Below are positions 27,579-36,494 of a stretch of 54,431 nucleotides of DNA, in pieces. Numbering within the stretch: the first letter of the stretch is position 1; every line of letters starts with the position of its first letter. The translations under genes and the position numbers were made by a program. The notes below the pieces were generated by a model. The model searched no databases and was not told where the DNA came from. It saw nothing but the letters and a program-made list of their open reading frames with translations. Origin of the DNA: Limnohabitans sp. (GTDB lineage: Bacteria > Pseudomonadota > Gammaproteobacteria > Burkholderiales > Burkholderiaceae_C); NCBI GenBank assembly GCA_021300495.1, contig JAJTDK010000029.1, positions 1 to 54,431 on the forward strand, in the 5' to 3' direction.

Positions 27579-28031
27579 TCACAATGCTGCTGGTGGATTT
27601 GGTAGCGGCTTCAGCCGGTATGGATTTGCCTGCTCCCATTGCGTTTTTTTGGCGTCGGCGTCTAGGGTTTTGGTCTGATTGAAATTCAGCCTGGCTTGTG
27701 CTCTTTGCCTGGGGCTGAGAGATGACCACTCAGCCATTCTTTCGTGCAGGATGGCTTGTTCTTTGTTGGACAAATTGTCAAAGTTGTTTGACATGGCCAG
27801 CCATTTGTTTCTTTGGGCAGGGCTTATTTGCGCCCAATGAGGCGCCAAAGGTGCTAGGGCTTTTTTTTGCGAACTCTGCAAACTTTGCCATGATGAATTT
27901 GAAGAGGGTGCCGCCGAGGATCGGGCTGGAGGATTGGCGGCGCTAGCCTGGAGAGTTTGCGCGAACACGCCTGTGACTGCCGTACATAAAACGACAACGA
28001 GACAGCCGGCCATCAAACTCGAATGGATCAA
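27579..28031 (-). CDS. DUF3106 periplasmic protein, C-terminus probably frameshifted
   Basis: A 150-residue protein with a signal peptide (MAGCLVVVLCTAVTGVFAQ) and DUF3106 repeats: WQSLQSSQKKALAPLAPHW, RNKWLAMSNNFDNLSNKEQA and MAEWSSLSPRQRAQARLNF. Function is unknown. After KKTQWEQ the family normally continues with another such repeat and a longer tail. Here the frame ends soon after in a proline-rich stretch. Another frame of the same DNA runs on to 27526 with IDKKTLLPTIVAIPEGT, which looks like the proper family C-terminus and stops one base before the RDD start codon. This suggests a small frame-changing deletion near 27620. Confidence 0.75.
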   Translation of the reverse strand: MIHSSLMAGCLVVVLCTAVTGVFAQTLQASAANPPARSSAAPSSNSSWQSLQSSQKKALAPLAPHWAQISPAQRNKWLAMSNNFDNLSNKEQAILHERMAEWSSLSPRQRAQARLNFNQTKTLDADAKKTQWEQANPYRLKPLPNPPAAL

Positions 28032-28471
28032 TCGGGCGCCTTTGATTCGAGGGGGTTGGACTTCAAAAAGATCAAGAATCCGGGGTCTGTGTAGGCCGCT
28101 GGGGGCAGGTCGTCAATGAGAAGCTCGGCATCTAGCTGGGCTATTTCATTGGCGCGGTGCTCGTTTTGAAAAACATGAATGGTGGCCAAGCCAAACAGCA
28201 AAACAATGAGGGGCAGGGCGGACGCCAAACGGCTCCAGAGGTTTAAACCTTCGTCGAAATTGCCCACGCCAGGTCCGCCGGATGTGGCCAAATTAGGCAC
28301 AACAATGCGAATGGGCTCTGGTTTGCGCTGAGCGAGGGCCTGCATTCGGGCCACACGCAAGCGCTCTGTGATGTCGTGCGGCAGGTCAGCGGCATGCTCA
28401 TTTAACTGGCGCGAGATGGCCCGGCCAACTTGGTCAATTCTGTGCATGTCTGGTTTGGCGTTCGTTTTCAT
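28028..28471 (-). CDS. DUF3619 family membrane protein, possible anti-sigma factor
   Basis: A 147-residue protein with a polar N-terminal part (MHRIDQVGRAISRQLNEHAA), one transmembrane segment near residue 85-102 (LASALPLIVLLFGLATIHVF) and a short acidic outer part (LDAELLIDDLPPAAYTDPGF). This cytoplasm-membrane-periplasm layout and its place directly after an ECF sigma gene (four-base overlap) are those of anti-sigma factors. No anti-sigma domain is recognisable, so this role is inference. It overlaps DUF3106 by four bases, so all three genes are probably coupled. Confidence 0.8.
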   Translation of the reverse strand: MKTNAKPDMHRIDQVGRAISRQLNEHAADLPHDITERLRVARMQALAQRKPEPIRIVVPNLATSGGPGVGNFDEGLNLWSRLASALPLIVLLFGLATIHVFQNEHRANEIAQLDAELLIDDLPPAAYTDPGFLIFLKSNPLESKAPD

Positions 28472-29034
28472 GTGTTGAATCCTTTGGCGCGAAGTGCTTT
28501 ACTCAGCGCTTGAACAGCCCGAGAACAGTGAGTTTTGACGCTGCCTTCAGTGCAGCCCATGGCAACTGCCGTCTCAGAAAGGTTCATCTCCTCCCAATAA
28601 CGCAGCAGGAAGGCTTCGCGTTGACGAGGCGGTAATTCTTGTATTTCTGCCTCAATTTGGTGAAATACTTGTTTTCGTTGAGTTAAGTCTTCCGCACTTT
28701 CTCCTAAACCAGGTTCGCTGAGGCCACCCAGGTTTTCCAAAAAGTCCAAATCTTCGCCTTCGGCATCGGTGCCAAAGTCGCTCATGTTGGAGAAAAGGGC
28801 GTTGCGGGTTTTTTGTCTTCTGAACCAATCTAGGGTGGTGTTGGACAAAATACGCTGGAACAGCAAGGGCAGTTCTGCTTGGGGCTTGTCGCCGTAGTGG
28901 GTGGCCAGCTTGATCATGCTGTCTTGCACAATGTCCAAGGCAGATTCCTCGTTGCGCACGTGATACAGCGTGCGTTTGAAAGCGCGCTTTTCCGTGTTTT
29001 TAAGAAAATCTGAGAGTTCTTGTTCTGTGGCCAA
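28468..29034 (-). CDS. ECF-type RNA polymerase sigma factor
   Basis: A 188-residue sigma-70-family protein. Region 2 includes DIVQDSMIKLATHYG and LLFQRILSNTTLDWFRRQKT. Region 4 is ELPPRQREAFLLRYWEEMNL, followed by the helix-turn-helix SETAVAMGCTEGSVKTHCSR. An unusually acidic linker (DFGTDAEGEDLDFLENLGG) separates them. It is the first gene of a minus-strand run with DUF3619, DUF3106 and RDD proteins and is divergent from ilvB. Its target promoters cannot be read from this window. Confidence 0.88.
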   Translation of the reverse strand: MATEQELSDFLKNTEKRAFKRTLYHVRNEESALDIVQDSMIKLATHYGDKPQAELPLLFQRILSNTTLDWFRRQKTRNALFSNMSDFGTDAEGEDLDFLENLGGLSEPGLGESAEDLTQRKQVFHQIEAEIQELPPRQREAFLLRYWEEMNLSETAVAMGCTEGSVKTHCSRAVQALSKALRAKGFNT

Positions 29035-29070
29035 AGTAAGTAACCAAATACGACACTCAATTTTGTGCGT

Positions 29071-29099
29071 TTGGATTATGGCATTCTGGCCTCTATAAT
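29071..29099 (+). promoter_or_regulatory. Sigma-70 promoter of ilvB
   Basis: TTGGAT (29071-29076), a 17-base spacer and a perfect TATAAT (29094-29099). Transcription would start near 29106 and give a leader of about 155 bases with a short ORF. A small hairpin CGGAT/ATCCG lies at 29127-29140. Confidence 0.7.
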
Positions 29100-29154
29100 G
29101 CTGGGTTGCAATTGAAAAAACGCAAACGGATCACCATCCGGCCAAAGTGCTCAC

Positions 29155-29238
29155 ATGCACAGGCTTATGTTGGTGGTCTTAAGTTCTGATGCGACTTCAA
29201 AAGAGTCCCGCAAAAGAGCACCCAAGGTTTTTCGTTAG
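29155..29238 (+). CDS. Candidate leader peptide upstream of ilvB
   Basis: A 27-codon ORF in the ilvB leader that begins MHRLMLVVLSSDAT and ends RKRAPKVFR, stopping 21 bases before the ilvB ATG. Four of codons 4-9 are Leu or Val (CTT ATG TTG GTG GTC TTA, with one Met), as expected for a branched-chain amino acid control peptide. The ribosome site is weak, and no terminator hairpin lies between it and ilvB, so classical attenuation is not supported. Coupling to the ilvB ribosome site (AAAGG) or Rho access are alternatives. It may also be chance. Confidence 0.42.
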   Translation: MHRLMLVVLSSDATSKESRKRAPKVFR

Positions 29239-29259
29239 AGAAATTCACAAAGGTTGAAT

Positions 29260-31050
29260 ATGGAAATCTCCAAAGCTGAAATGGCCAGTGCTGCCACAGC
29301 TGCCAACAGCGCAGCTTCATCTTCGTCGCCCGTCGATTTGCGCGGTGGCGAAATTCTCGTTAAAGCCCTCCAAGCCGAGAACGTCAAGTACATCTGGGGT
29401 TACCCAGGCGGTGCTGTATTGCACATTTACGACGCTTTCTTCAAGCAAGACACCATTCAGCACGTTTTGGTTCGTCACGAGCAGGCTGCTGTGCATGCGG
29501 CCGACGGCTATGCCCGCGCCACGGGCGATGTCGGTGTTGCTTTGGTCACATCTGGCCCCGGCCTCACCAATGCCGTCACCGGCATTGCAACGGCCTACAT
29601 GGACAGCATTCCCATGGTCATCATCAGTGGCCAAGTGCCCACTGCCGCCATCGGACTCGACGCCTTCCAAGAGTGCGATACCGTGGGCATTACCCGCCCC
29701 ATCGTGAAGCACAACTTCTTGGTCAAAGATGCCCGCGACATGGCCTTGATCATGAAGAAAGCATTCCACATAGCTCGCAGTGGCAGACCTGGCCCAGTGG
29801 TGGTCGACGTTCCCAAAGATGTTTCATTCAACAAGGTGCCTTACCACGGGTACCCCGAAACAGTTGAAATGCGCTCTTACAACCCTGTGCGCAAAGGCCA
29901 CAGTGGACAAATTCGCAAGGCACTTCAATTGTTGATGGCAGCCAAGCGCCCCTACATTTACACAGGCGGCGGCGTGCTCTTAAGCAATGCTTCAGCAGAG
30001 TTGCGCCAGTTGGTCGACATGTTGGGTTACCCCGTGACCAACACCCTCATGGGTTTGGGCGCCTATCCTGCTAACGATCCCAAGTTTTTGGGCATGCTCG
30101 GCATGCACGGCACATGGGAAGCCAACAACGCCATGCAGCACTCTGACGTGTTGCTGGCTGTGGGCGCGCGCTTTGACGACCGTGTCATTGGCAATCCTAA
30201 ACATTTTGCACAAAACGAGCGCAAGATCATTCACATTGACATTGACCCCTCTAGCATTTCCAAGCGTGTCAAGGTCGATGTCCCCATAGTGGGCGATGTC
30301 AAAGATGTTCTGATTGAACTCATAGCCATGATCAAAGAGTCGGGCCTCAAGCCCGACAGCCATGCATTGGGTGCTTGGTGGTCCACCATCGACGGCTGGC
30401 GCCAACGCGACTGCATGAAGTACGACAGCGAAAACACCGAGGTCATCAAGCCACAAAAGGTCATCCAAACTTTGTACAACCTGACCAAAGATGCCGATGC
30501 TTATGTCACGTCTGATGTCGGACAACACCAAATGTGGGCTGCCCAATATTACAAATTCAACGAACCTCGTCGGTGGATCAATTCAGGCGGCTTGGGCACC
30601 ATGGGCGTGGGCATTCCCTATGCCATGGGCATCAAGTTGGCCAAGCCAGAGTCCGAGGTGTTCTGCGTGACGGGCGAGGGCTCTGTGCAAATGTGCATTC
30701 AAGAGTTGTCCACGTGTTTGCAATACAACACGCCCATCAAAATTTTGTCTTTGAACAACCGCTACTTGGGCATGGTTCGTCAGTGGCAAGAAATTGAATA
30801 TTCCGGCCGTTACAGCCACAGCTACATGGATGCCTTGCCCGACTTTGTGAAGCTGGCCGAAGCCTATGGCCATGTGGGCATGCTCATTGAGCGCCCTGAA
30901 GATGTCGAGCCCGCATTGCGCGAAGCCCGCAAACTGAAAGATCGCACGGTGTTCATGGACTTCCGTACCGACCCCACAGAAAACGTGTTCCCCATGGTTC
31001 AAGCAGGCAAGGGCATCACTGAAATGCTCCTAAGCCCTGAAGACCTTTAA
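29260..31050 (+). CDS. ilvB: Acetolactate synthase large subunit (biosynthetic)
   Basis: A 596-residue thiamine-diphosphate enzyme that makes acetolactate or acetohydroxybutyrate, the first common step of Val/Leu/Ile synthesis. WGYPGGAVLHIYD and the catalytic Glu in VRHEQAAVHAADGYAR lie in the N-terminal domain; the FAD domain is central. The ThDP/Mg motif reads VTGEGSVQMCIQELSTC...LNNRY, with GEG in place of the more common GDG, which I recall as normal in Burkholderiales. The ATG at 29260 has AAAGG upstream. It is followed by ilvN, ilvC, pssA and leuA. Confidence 0.96.
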   Translation: MEISKAEMASAATAANSAASSSSPVDLRGGEILVKALQAENVKYIWGYPGGAVLHIYDAFFKQDTIQHVLVRHEQAAVHAADGYARATGDVGVALVTSGPGLTNAVTGIATAYMDSIPMVIISGQVPTAAIGLDAFQECDTVGITRPIVKHNFLVKDARDMALIMKKAFHIARSGRPGPVVVDVPKDVSFNKVPYHGYPETVEMRSYNPVRKGHSGQIRKALQLLMAAKRPYIYTGGGVLLSNASAELRQLVDMLGYPVTNTLMGLGAYPANDPKFLGMLGMHGTWEANNAMQHSDVLLAVGARFDDRVIGNPKHFAQNERKIIHIDIDPSSISKRVKVDVPIVGDVKDVLIELIAMIKESGLKPDSHALGAWWSTIDGWRQRDCMKYDSENTEVIKPQKVIQTLYNLTKDADAYVTSDVGQHQMWAAQYYKFNEPRRWINSGGLGTMGVGIPYAMGIKLAKPESEVFCVTGEGSVQMCIQELSTCLQYNTPIKILSLNNRYLGMVRQWQEIEYSGRYSHSYMDALPDFVKLAEAYGHVGMLIERPEDVEPALREARKLKDRTVFMDFRTDPTENVFPMVQAGKGITEMLLSPEDL

Positions 31051-31093
31051 GAACATTTTGAAATCAATTTGAACCTTTAGAAGAATCTATTGA

Positions 31094-31132
31094 CCGCCAA
31101 GCTTGCACATTACCGTGTGCAGGGGAGGGCGG
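31094..31132 (+). promoter_or_regulatory. Two-tier hairpin in front of ilvN
   Basis: CCGCC (31094-31098) pairs with GGCGG (31128-31132). Inside it, CTTGCACA (31102-31109) pairs with TGTGCAGG (31116-31123, one G-U) around the loop TTACCG. The structure ends 18 bases before the ilvN ATG, just upstream of AGAGGA. A conserved 'ilvH' RNA motif is described upstream of this gene in beta-proteobacteria; I recall its existence but could not compare consensus structures. Confidence 0.55.
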
Positions 31133-31150
31133 CAAAAAGAGGAATCGCAC

Positions 31151-31642
31151 ATGAAACACATTATCGCAGTCTTACTTGAAAACGAACCTGGCGCATTGTC
31201 GCGCGTGGTGGGTTTGTTCTCTGCTCGTGGTTACAACATCGAGTCGCTCAGTGTGGCGCCCACCGAAGACCCCAGCTTGTCTCGCATGACCATCCAAACG
31301 GCTGGCTCTGACGATGTCATTGAGCAAATTACCAAGCACCTGAACCGCCTCATTGAAGTGGTCAAAGTGGTTGACCTCACAGAAGGCGCCTACACCGAGC
31401 GTGAACTCATGCTGGTCAAGGTGCGAGCTGTGGGCAAAGAACGTGAAGAGATGAAGCGCATGGCCGATATCTTCCGTGGTCGCGTGATTGATGTCACCGA
31501 CAAAAGCTACACCGTGGAACTGACGGGCGACCAATCCAAAAACGATGCGTTTTTGGAAGCCCTTGACCGCAGCGCCATTCTTGAAACAGTCCGCACGGGT
31601 GCCTGCGGCATCGGGCGGGGTGAGCGCATTTTGCGCGCCTAA
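31151..31642 (+). CDS. ilvN: Acetolactate synthase small (regulatory) subunit
   Basis: A 163-residue protein that binds and activates IlvB and confers valine feedback. The ACT domain opens MKHIIAVLLENEPGALSRVV and GLFSARGYNIESLSVAPTED; the C-terminal domain ends AILETVRTGACGIGRGER. The ATG at 31151 is the family start; the frame is open 16 codons upstream through the hairpin, which I exclude. It lies 100 bases after ilvB and 40 before ilvC. Confidence 0.95.
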   Translation: MKHIIAVLLENEPGALSRVVGLFSARGYNIESLSVAPTEDPSLSRMTIQTAGSDDVIEQITKHLNRLIEVVKVVDLTEGAYTERELMLVKVRAVGKEREEMKRMADIFRGRVIDVTDKSYTVELTGDQSKNDAFLEALDRSAILETVRTGACGIGRGERILRA

Positions 31643-31670
31643 ACCCAAAATTTTTTTGAACAATTTTTGA

Positions 31671-32699
<1,029 letters not shown>

Positions 32700-32733
32700 T
32701 TTCGGCATCCGCTTCAACTCAACGAAAGCTCGC

Positions 32734-33549
32734 ATGCACGATGGTTCAGAAAATTCCGACGACGTAGAGTTGAGCAGTCAACCGCGTAAGCCCCGAAAGG
32801 GAATTTACGTGTTGCCTAATCTCTTCACGTTGGCGGCCTTGTTCGGTGGCTTTTATGCCATCGTGATGGCCATGAACGGCCGTTTTGACATGGCCGCCAT
32901 TGGCGTGTTCTGTGCCATGGTGCTAGACAGCTTAGACGGCCGTGTGGCGCGCATGACCAACACCCAAAGTGCCTTCGGAGAACAAATGGACTCTTTGTCC
33001 GACATGGTCTCCTTTGGCGCTGCGCCTGCTCTCATTGCTTACGAGTGGTCGCTCAAAGGACTGGGTCGTTGGGGTTGGATTGCAGCCTTTGTCTACTGCG
33101 CTTGCGCTGCTTTGCGCTTAGCTCGGTTCAATGTCAACACGGCCGTGGTTGATAAAAGATTTTTCCAAGGACTGCCGTCGCCGGCGGCTGCGGCCTTGGT
33201 CATGGGCTTCATCTCCATCATGACCGATGCTGAAATTTCGCCAAGCTCCATGGCTTGGCCCATGTTTGTGGTGGCGCTGTTTTCCGGCCTGACCATGGTC
33301 ACCAATGTGCCTTTCTACAGCTTCAAAGACGTCAGCATGAAGAAAAGCGTGCCGTTTGTGGTCATTGTGCTCATTGCTTTGGGCATTGCCGTGGTCAACA
33401 TTCACCCGCCCATCGTCTTATTCAGTTTGTTTGTCATCTATGGCCTCAGTGGTTATGCCATGTACGTTTGGCGCCGCTTTAAGGGCGAGCCCACCAGCGT
33501 CATCAGCACCTCCACCGAAGACCCCGACGAGCGCGGGCTTCACCAGTAA
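32734..33549 (+). CDS. pssA: CDP-diacylglycerol-serine O-phosphatidyltransferase
   Basis: A 271-residue membrane enzyme that makes phosphatidylserine, precursor of phosphatidylethanolamine. The CDP-alcohol phosphotransferase signature LDGRVARMTNTQSAFGEQMD followed by SLSD fits DGx2ARx8Gx3Dx3D. Around it lie about seven or eight hydrophobic helices (YVLPNLFTLAALFGGFYAIV onward). I start at ATG 32734 (MHDGSENSDDVE), 34 bases after ilvC. It is a lipid gene inside an amino-acid cluster; no psd is next to it. Confidence 0.92.
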   Translation: MHDGSENSDDVELSSQPRKPRKGIYVLPNLFTLAALFGGFYAIVMAMNGRFDMAAIGVFCAMVLDSLDGRVARMTNTQSAFGEQMDSLSDMVSFGAAPALIAYEWSLKGLGRWGWIAAFVYCACAALRLARFNVNTAVVDKRFFQGLPSPAAAALVMGFISIMTDAEISPSSMAWPMFVVALFSGLTMVTNVPFYSFKDVSMKKSVPFVVIVLIALGIAVVNIHPPIVLFSLFVIYGLSGYAMYVWRRFKGEPTSVISTSTEDPDERGLHQ

Positions 33550-33577
33550 TGACCTTTTCTAAAAGTTGTGATACAGT
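33549..33577 (+). promoter_or_regulatory. Candidate leuA promoter
   Basis: ATGACC (33549-33554, overlapping the pssA stop), a 17-base spacer and TACAGT (33572-33577). The predicted start is at or very near the leader-peptide ATG at 33584, so the leader peptide could be translated from a nearly leaderless RNA. Alternatively transcription reads through from pssA. Confidence 0.45.
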
Positions 33578-33583
33578 ATTTGT

Positions 33584-33637
33584 ATGAAAACGAATTTGCT
33601 AGCCCTACTACTGACGCCTCACGGGCGGGATGTATAG
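33584..33637 (+). CDS. leuL: leu operon leader peptide
   Basis: A 17-codon ORF encoding MKTNLLALLLTPHGRDV. Five of its codons are Leu, two adjacent and then three in a row (TTG CTA GCC CTA CTA CTG). It is followed by a strong terminator and then leuA. Right after the Leu codons, ACGGGC (33621-33626) can pair with GCCCGT (33663-33668), which includes the 5' arm of the terminator. A ribosome stalled at the Leu codons leaves ACGGGC free; one that reaches the stop covers it. This is the standard logic of amino-acid attenuation, here for leucine. Confidence 0.85.
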   Translation: MKTNLLALLLTPHGRDV

Positions 33638-33660
33638 CGCACGCTGTTCAGTTTCCCAAT

Positions 33661-33693
33661 AAGCCCGTATGCCAATCGCAGCGGGCTTTTTTT
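33661..33693 (+). terminator. Leader (attenuator) terminator of leuA
   Basis: AAGCCCG (33661-33667) and CGGGCTT (33682-33688) form a stem followed by a run of seven T's (33687-33693). It lies 23 bases after the leader-peptide stop and 45 bases before the leuA ATG. Its 5' arm is also part of the alternative antiterminator helix. Confidence 0.9.
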
Positions 33694-33737
33694 ATTTCAG
33701 AGTCGCTTTTTTGAAGATTTAAAACCAGGAGTGAAAC

Positions 33738-35276
33738 ATGGCCGATAAATTGATTATTTTTGACACGACATTGCGTGATGGTGAGCAGTCGCCAGGTGCT
33801 TCCATGAACCGTGACGAAAAGCTGCGCATTGCGCGTCAATTAGAGCGATTGCGCGTTGACGTGATCGAAGCCGGTTTCGCAGCCAGCTCCAATGGAGACT
33901 TTGAGGCGGTACAGGCCATTGCCAACGCCATCAAAGACTCCACCATTTGCTCACTTTCGCGCGCCAACGATCGCGATATTTCACGCGCAGCAGAAGCCTT
34001 GAAGGGCGCCAACAGTGGCCGCATCCATACCTTCATTGCAACCTCTGAATTGCACATGGAAAAGAAACTCCGCATGACGCCCGATCAGGTTTTCGAGCAG
34101 GCCAAACAGGCCGTCAGGTTTGCCCGCAATTTGGTCGGAGACGTCGAGTTCAGCCCAGAAGATGGCTACCGAAGTGACATGGATTTCTTGTGCAAAATTT
34201 TAGAAGCTGTCATTGATGAAGGCGCAAGCACCATCAACGTGCCCGACACCGTTGGGTACGCTGTGCCAGAGTTGTATGGTCAGTTCATCAAGACACTCCG
34301 CGAACGAATTCCAAACTCCGACAAAGCCATTTGGTCTGTCCATTGCCACAACGACCTGGGCATGGCGGTGGCGAACAGTTTGGCAGGTGTGAAGTTGGGC
34401 GGTGCACGTCAGGTTGAATGCACCATCAATGGTTTGGGTGAGCGGGCCGGCAATTGTTCCTTGGAAGAAATTGTCATGGCCGTCAGAACGCGCAAAGACT
34501 ACTTTGGTTTAGAGATGAACATTGACCCCGTGCACATCGTGGCGGCCAGTCGCATGGTCAGTCAGACCACAGGTTTTGTAGTGCAGCCCAACAAGGCCGT
34601 GGTGGGTGCCAATGCCTTTGCACATGCCTCAGGTATTCACCAAGATGGCGTGCTCAAAGCGCGCGACACTTACGAAATCATGCGCGCAGAAGATGTGGGC
34701 TGGTCAGCCAACAAAATTGTGCTGGGCAAGTTAAGTGGCCGCAACGCCTTCAAGCAACGCATGCAAGAGCTGGGTGTGGTGCTTGAAAGTGAAACAGAGT
34801 TGAATGCGGCCTTTACGCGTTTCAAAGAATTGGCAGACCGCAAAAGCGAAATTTTTGACGAGGACATCTTGGCCTTGGTCAGCGATGAAAGCGTCACCCA
34901 CGACAAAGAGCAGTATGCCTTTGTGTCTTTATCACAACACAGTGAAACAGGAGAGCGACCCAGCGCCGCCATTGTTTTTACAGTCAGTGGCAAGGAAGTT
35001 CATGGCAAATCGGACGGCAATGGCCCCGTAGATGCATCCCTCAAAGCCATCGAATCCATCGTGGAAAGCGGTGCAGAAATGGTGCTTTATTCTGTGAACG
35101 CCATCAGTGGATCGACCGAAAGCCAAGGCGAGGTCACGGTTCGCTTGCAAAACAGCGGCCGAGTTGTCAATGGCGTAGGTTCTGACCCCGACATCATTGT
35201 GGCCTCGGCAAAGGCCTACTTGAGCGCATTGAATAAACTTCAAAGCAAAGCAGACAGGGTGGCGGCTCAGGGCTAA
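33738..35276 (+). CDS. leuA: 2-isopropylmalate synthase
   Basis: A 512-residue enzyme that condenses acetyl-CoA with 2-oxoisovalerate, the committed step of leucine synthesis. The N-terminal TIM barrel has [18 protein letters not shown] and the metal-binding [35 protein letters not shown] precedes the linker. The C-terminal leucine-binding regulatory domain (about 390-512; [20 protein letters not shown]) is complete, so feedback inhibition is expected on top of attenuation. CAGGAG lies before the ATG. Confidence 0.97.
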   Translation: MADKLIIFDTTLRDGEQSPGASMNRDEKLRIARQLERLRVDVIEAGFAASSNGDFEAVQAIANAIKDSTICSLSRANDRDISRAAEALKGANSGRIHTFIATSELHMEKKLRMTPDQVFEQAKQAVRFARNLVGDVEFSPEDGYRSDMDFLCKILEAVIDEGASTINVPDTVGYAVPELYGQFIKTLRERIPNSDKAIWSVHCHNDLGMAVANSLAGVKLGGARQVECTINGLGERAGNCSLEEIVMAVRTRKDYFGLEMNIDPVHIVAASRMVSQTTGFVVQPNKAVVGANAFAHASGIHQDGVLKARDTYEIMRAEDVGWSANKIVLGKLSGRNAFKQRMQELGVVLESETELNAAFTRFKELADRKSEIFDEDILALVSDESVTHDKEQYAFVSLSQHSETGERPSAAIVFTVSGKEVHGKSDGNGPVDASLKAIESIVESGAEMVLYSVNAISGSTESQGEVTVRLQNSGRVVNGVGSDPDIIVASAKAYLSALNKLQSKADRVAAQG

Positions 35277-35311
35277 CTGCTCCAGAGCAAAGACTGAACA
35301 AGGTCTTCAAG

Positions 35312-35352
35312 AAGCTTGCGCAAGGTGTTGATCTTGCGCAGCTTTTTTATTT
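35312..35352 (+). terminator. Intrinsic terminator of leuA
   Basis: GCTTGCGCAAG and CTTGCGCAGC (35314-35324 and 35333-35342, one bulged T) form a stem followed by six T's, 36 bases after the leuA stop. A possible promoter for the next gene (TTGCGC 35334-35339, 16 bases, TACACT 35356-35361) begins inside the stem. Confidence 0.85.
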
Positions 35353-35374
35353 TGGTACACTGTCGCAAGTTTCT

Positions 35375-36490
35375 ATGAGACTCGCCAATTTCCGAATGAC
35401 TTTGAGCCTCGAAAGTAATGCTTTGAATCCACTAAATCGCCTGTTTTCCTGCCGTGTTTTCAATCCTTGTTTGCCTTTGTGCATCTTGGCCTTGATGTCA
35501 CTTTCAACCTACGCGGCCGCCAACGAGAACACGCGAAAATCAGTTGCCGCCAAAAAACCGGTAGTTTCTGCACAAAACACTGCCAAAGCTTCACCCAAAT
35601 CGTCACCTAAGGCCTCAGCTAAAAATACTCAAAAGCCTCGTAAATCCGTCAACCAAAAGGCCACAGTCACAAGACCTTCTTTTGGCCGCATTGCTGGTTT
35701 ACATCAAGCTGCTGACCTTCTCGATTTGCGTTCAAGTGTGGCGCTTGTCATTGATCAAGATACTCATGAAGTTTTAATTCGCAAGAACGACATGGCTGTC
35801 TTGCCCATCGCGTCACTGACCAAACTCATGACAGGCTTGGTGATTAGCGATGCCAACTTGCTTGAAAGCGAAATGATCACCATCACCCAAGATGATGTGG
35901 ACACCGAAAAGGGCAGCACTTCGCGTTTGGCTGTTGGCTCTGTACTTAGCCGCGGTGACTTGTTGCATCTGGCCTTGATGGCCAGTGAAAACCGAGCCGC
36001 ACATGCACTTGGCAGAACTTATCCAGGTGGCATGCCCTTGTTTGTGAAAGCCATGAACGACCGCGCTAAAGGCCTTGGCATGGCGTCCACACATTACGTC
36101 GAGCCTACTGGGCTTTCCAGTCGCAACCAATCCAGTGCCAAAGATTTGGCCGTGCTGGTCGGAGCTGCTTACGATGTTCCTTTATTGCGCGAACTCTCTA
36201 CATCACCTGGCCGAGAGGTAGACGTGGGGCGCAGAACTCTTCAATACAACACAACCAACAGACTGGTAAAAAGTCCCAACTGGGACATCGGTTTGCAAAA
36301 GACGGGCTACATCTCTGAAGCTGGCCAATGCTTGGTTATGCAGACCAAGGTGGCAGGTCGCAAAATCATCATGGTGTTTTTAGATTCTGCTGGCAAATTA
36401 AGCCGGATAGCAGATGCAGAGCGAGTTCGACGCTGGGTCGAAAATCAAAATGCTCGCACTCAAGTTCCTTCAGCCGACACGGCTGGCTAG
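35375..36490 (+). CDS. pbpG: D-alanyl-D-alanine endopeptidase/carboxypeptidase (PBP7-like, peptidase S11)
   Basis: A 371-residue periplasmic peptidoglycan hydrolase. The signal sequence lies around LPLCILALMSLSTYAAA, later than usual because of about 35 leading residues; an internal start is possible. A Lys/Ser-rich linker follows. The catalytic triad motifs are SLTKLM (SxxK), SEN (SxN) and QKTG (KTG). Such enzymes trim or open DD-crosslinks during growth. The 3' end nearly touches the converging IclR gene. Confidence 0.88.
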   Translation: MRLANFRMTLSLESNALNPLNRLFSCRVFNPCLPLCILALMSLSTYAAANENTRKSVAAKKPVVSAQNTAKASPKSSPKASAKNTQKPRKSVNQKATVTRPSFGRIAGLHQAADLLDLRSSVALVIDQDTHEVLIRKNDMAVLPIASLTKLMTGLVISDANLLESEMITITQDDVDTEKGSTSRLAVGSVLSRGDLLHLALMASENRAAHALGRTYPGGMPLFVKAMNDRAKGLGMASTHYVEPTGLSSRNQSSAKDLAVLVGAAYDVPLLRELSTSPGREVDVGRRTLQYNTTNRLVKSPNWDIGLQKTGYISEAGQCLVMQTKVAGRKIIMVFLDSAGKLSRIADAERVRRWVENQNARTQVPSADTAG

Positions 36491-36494
36491 AGCT

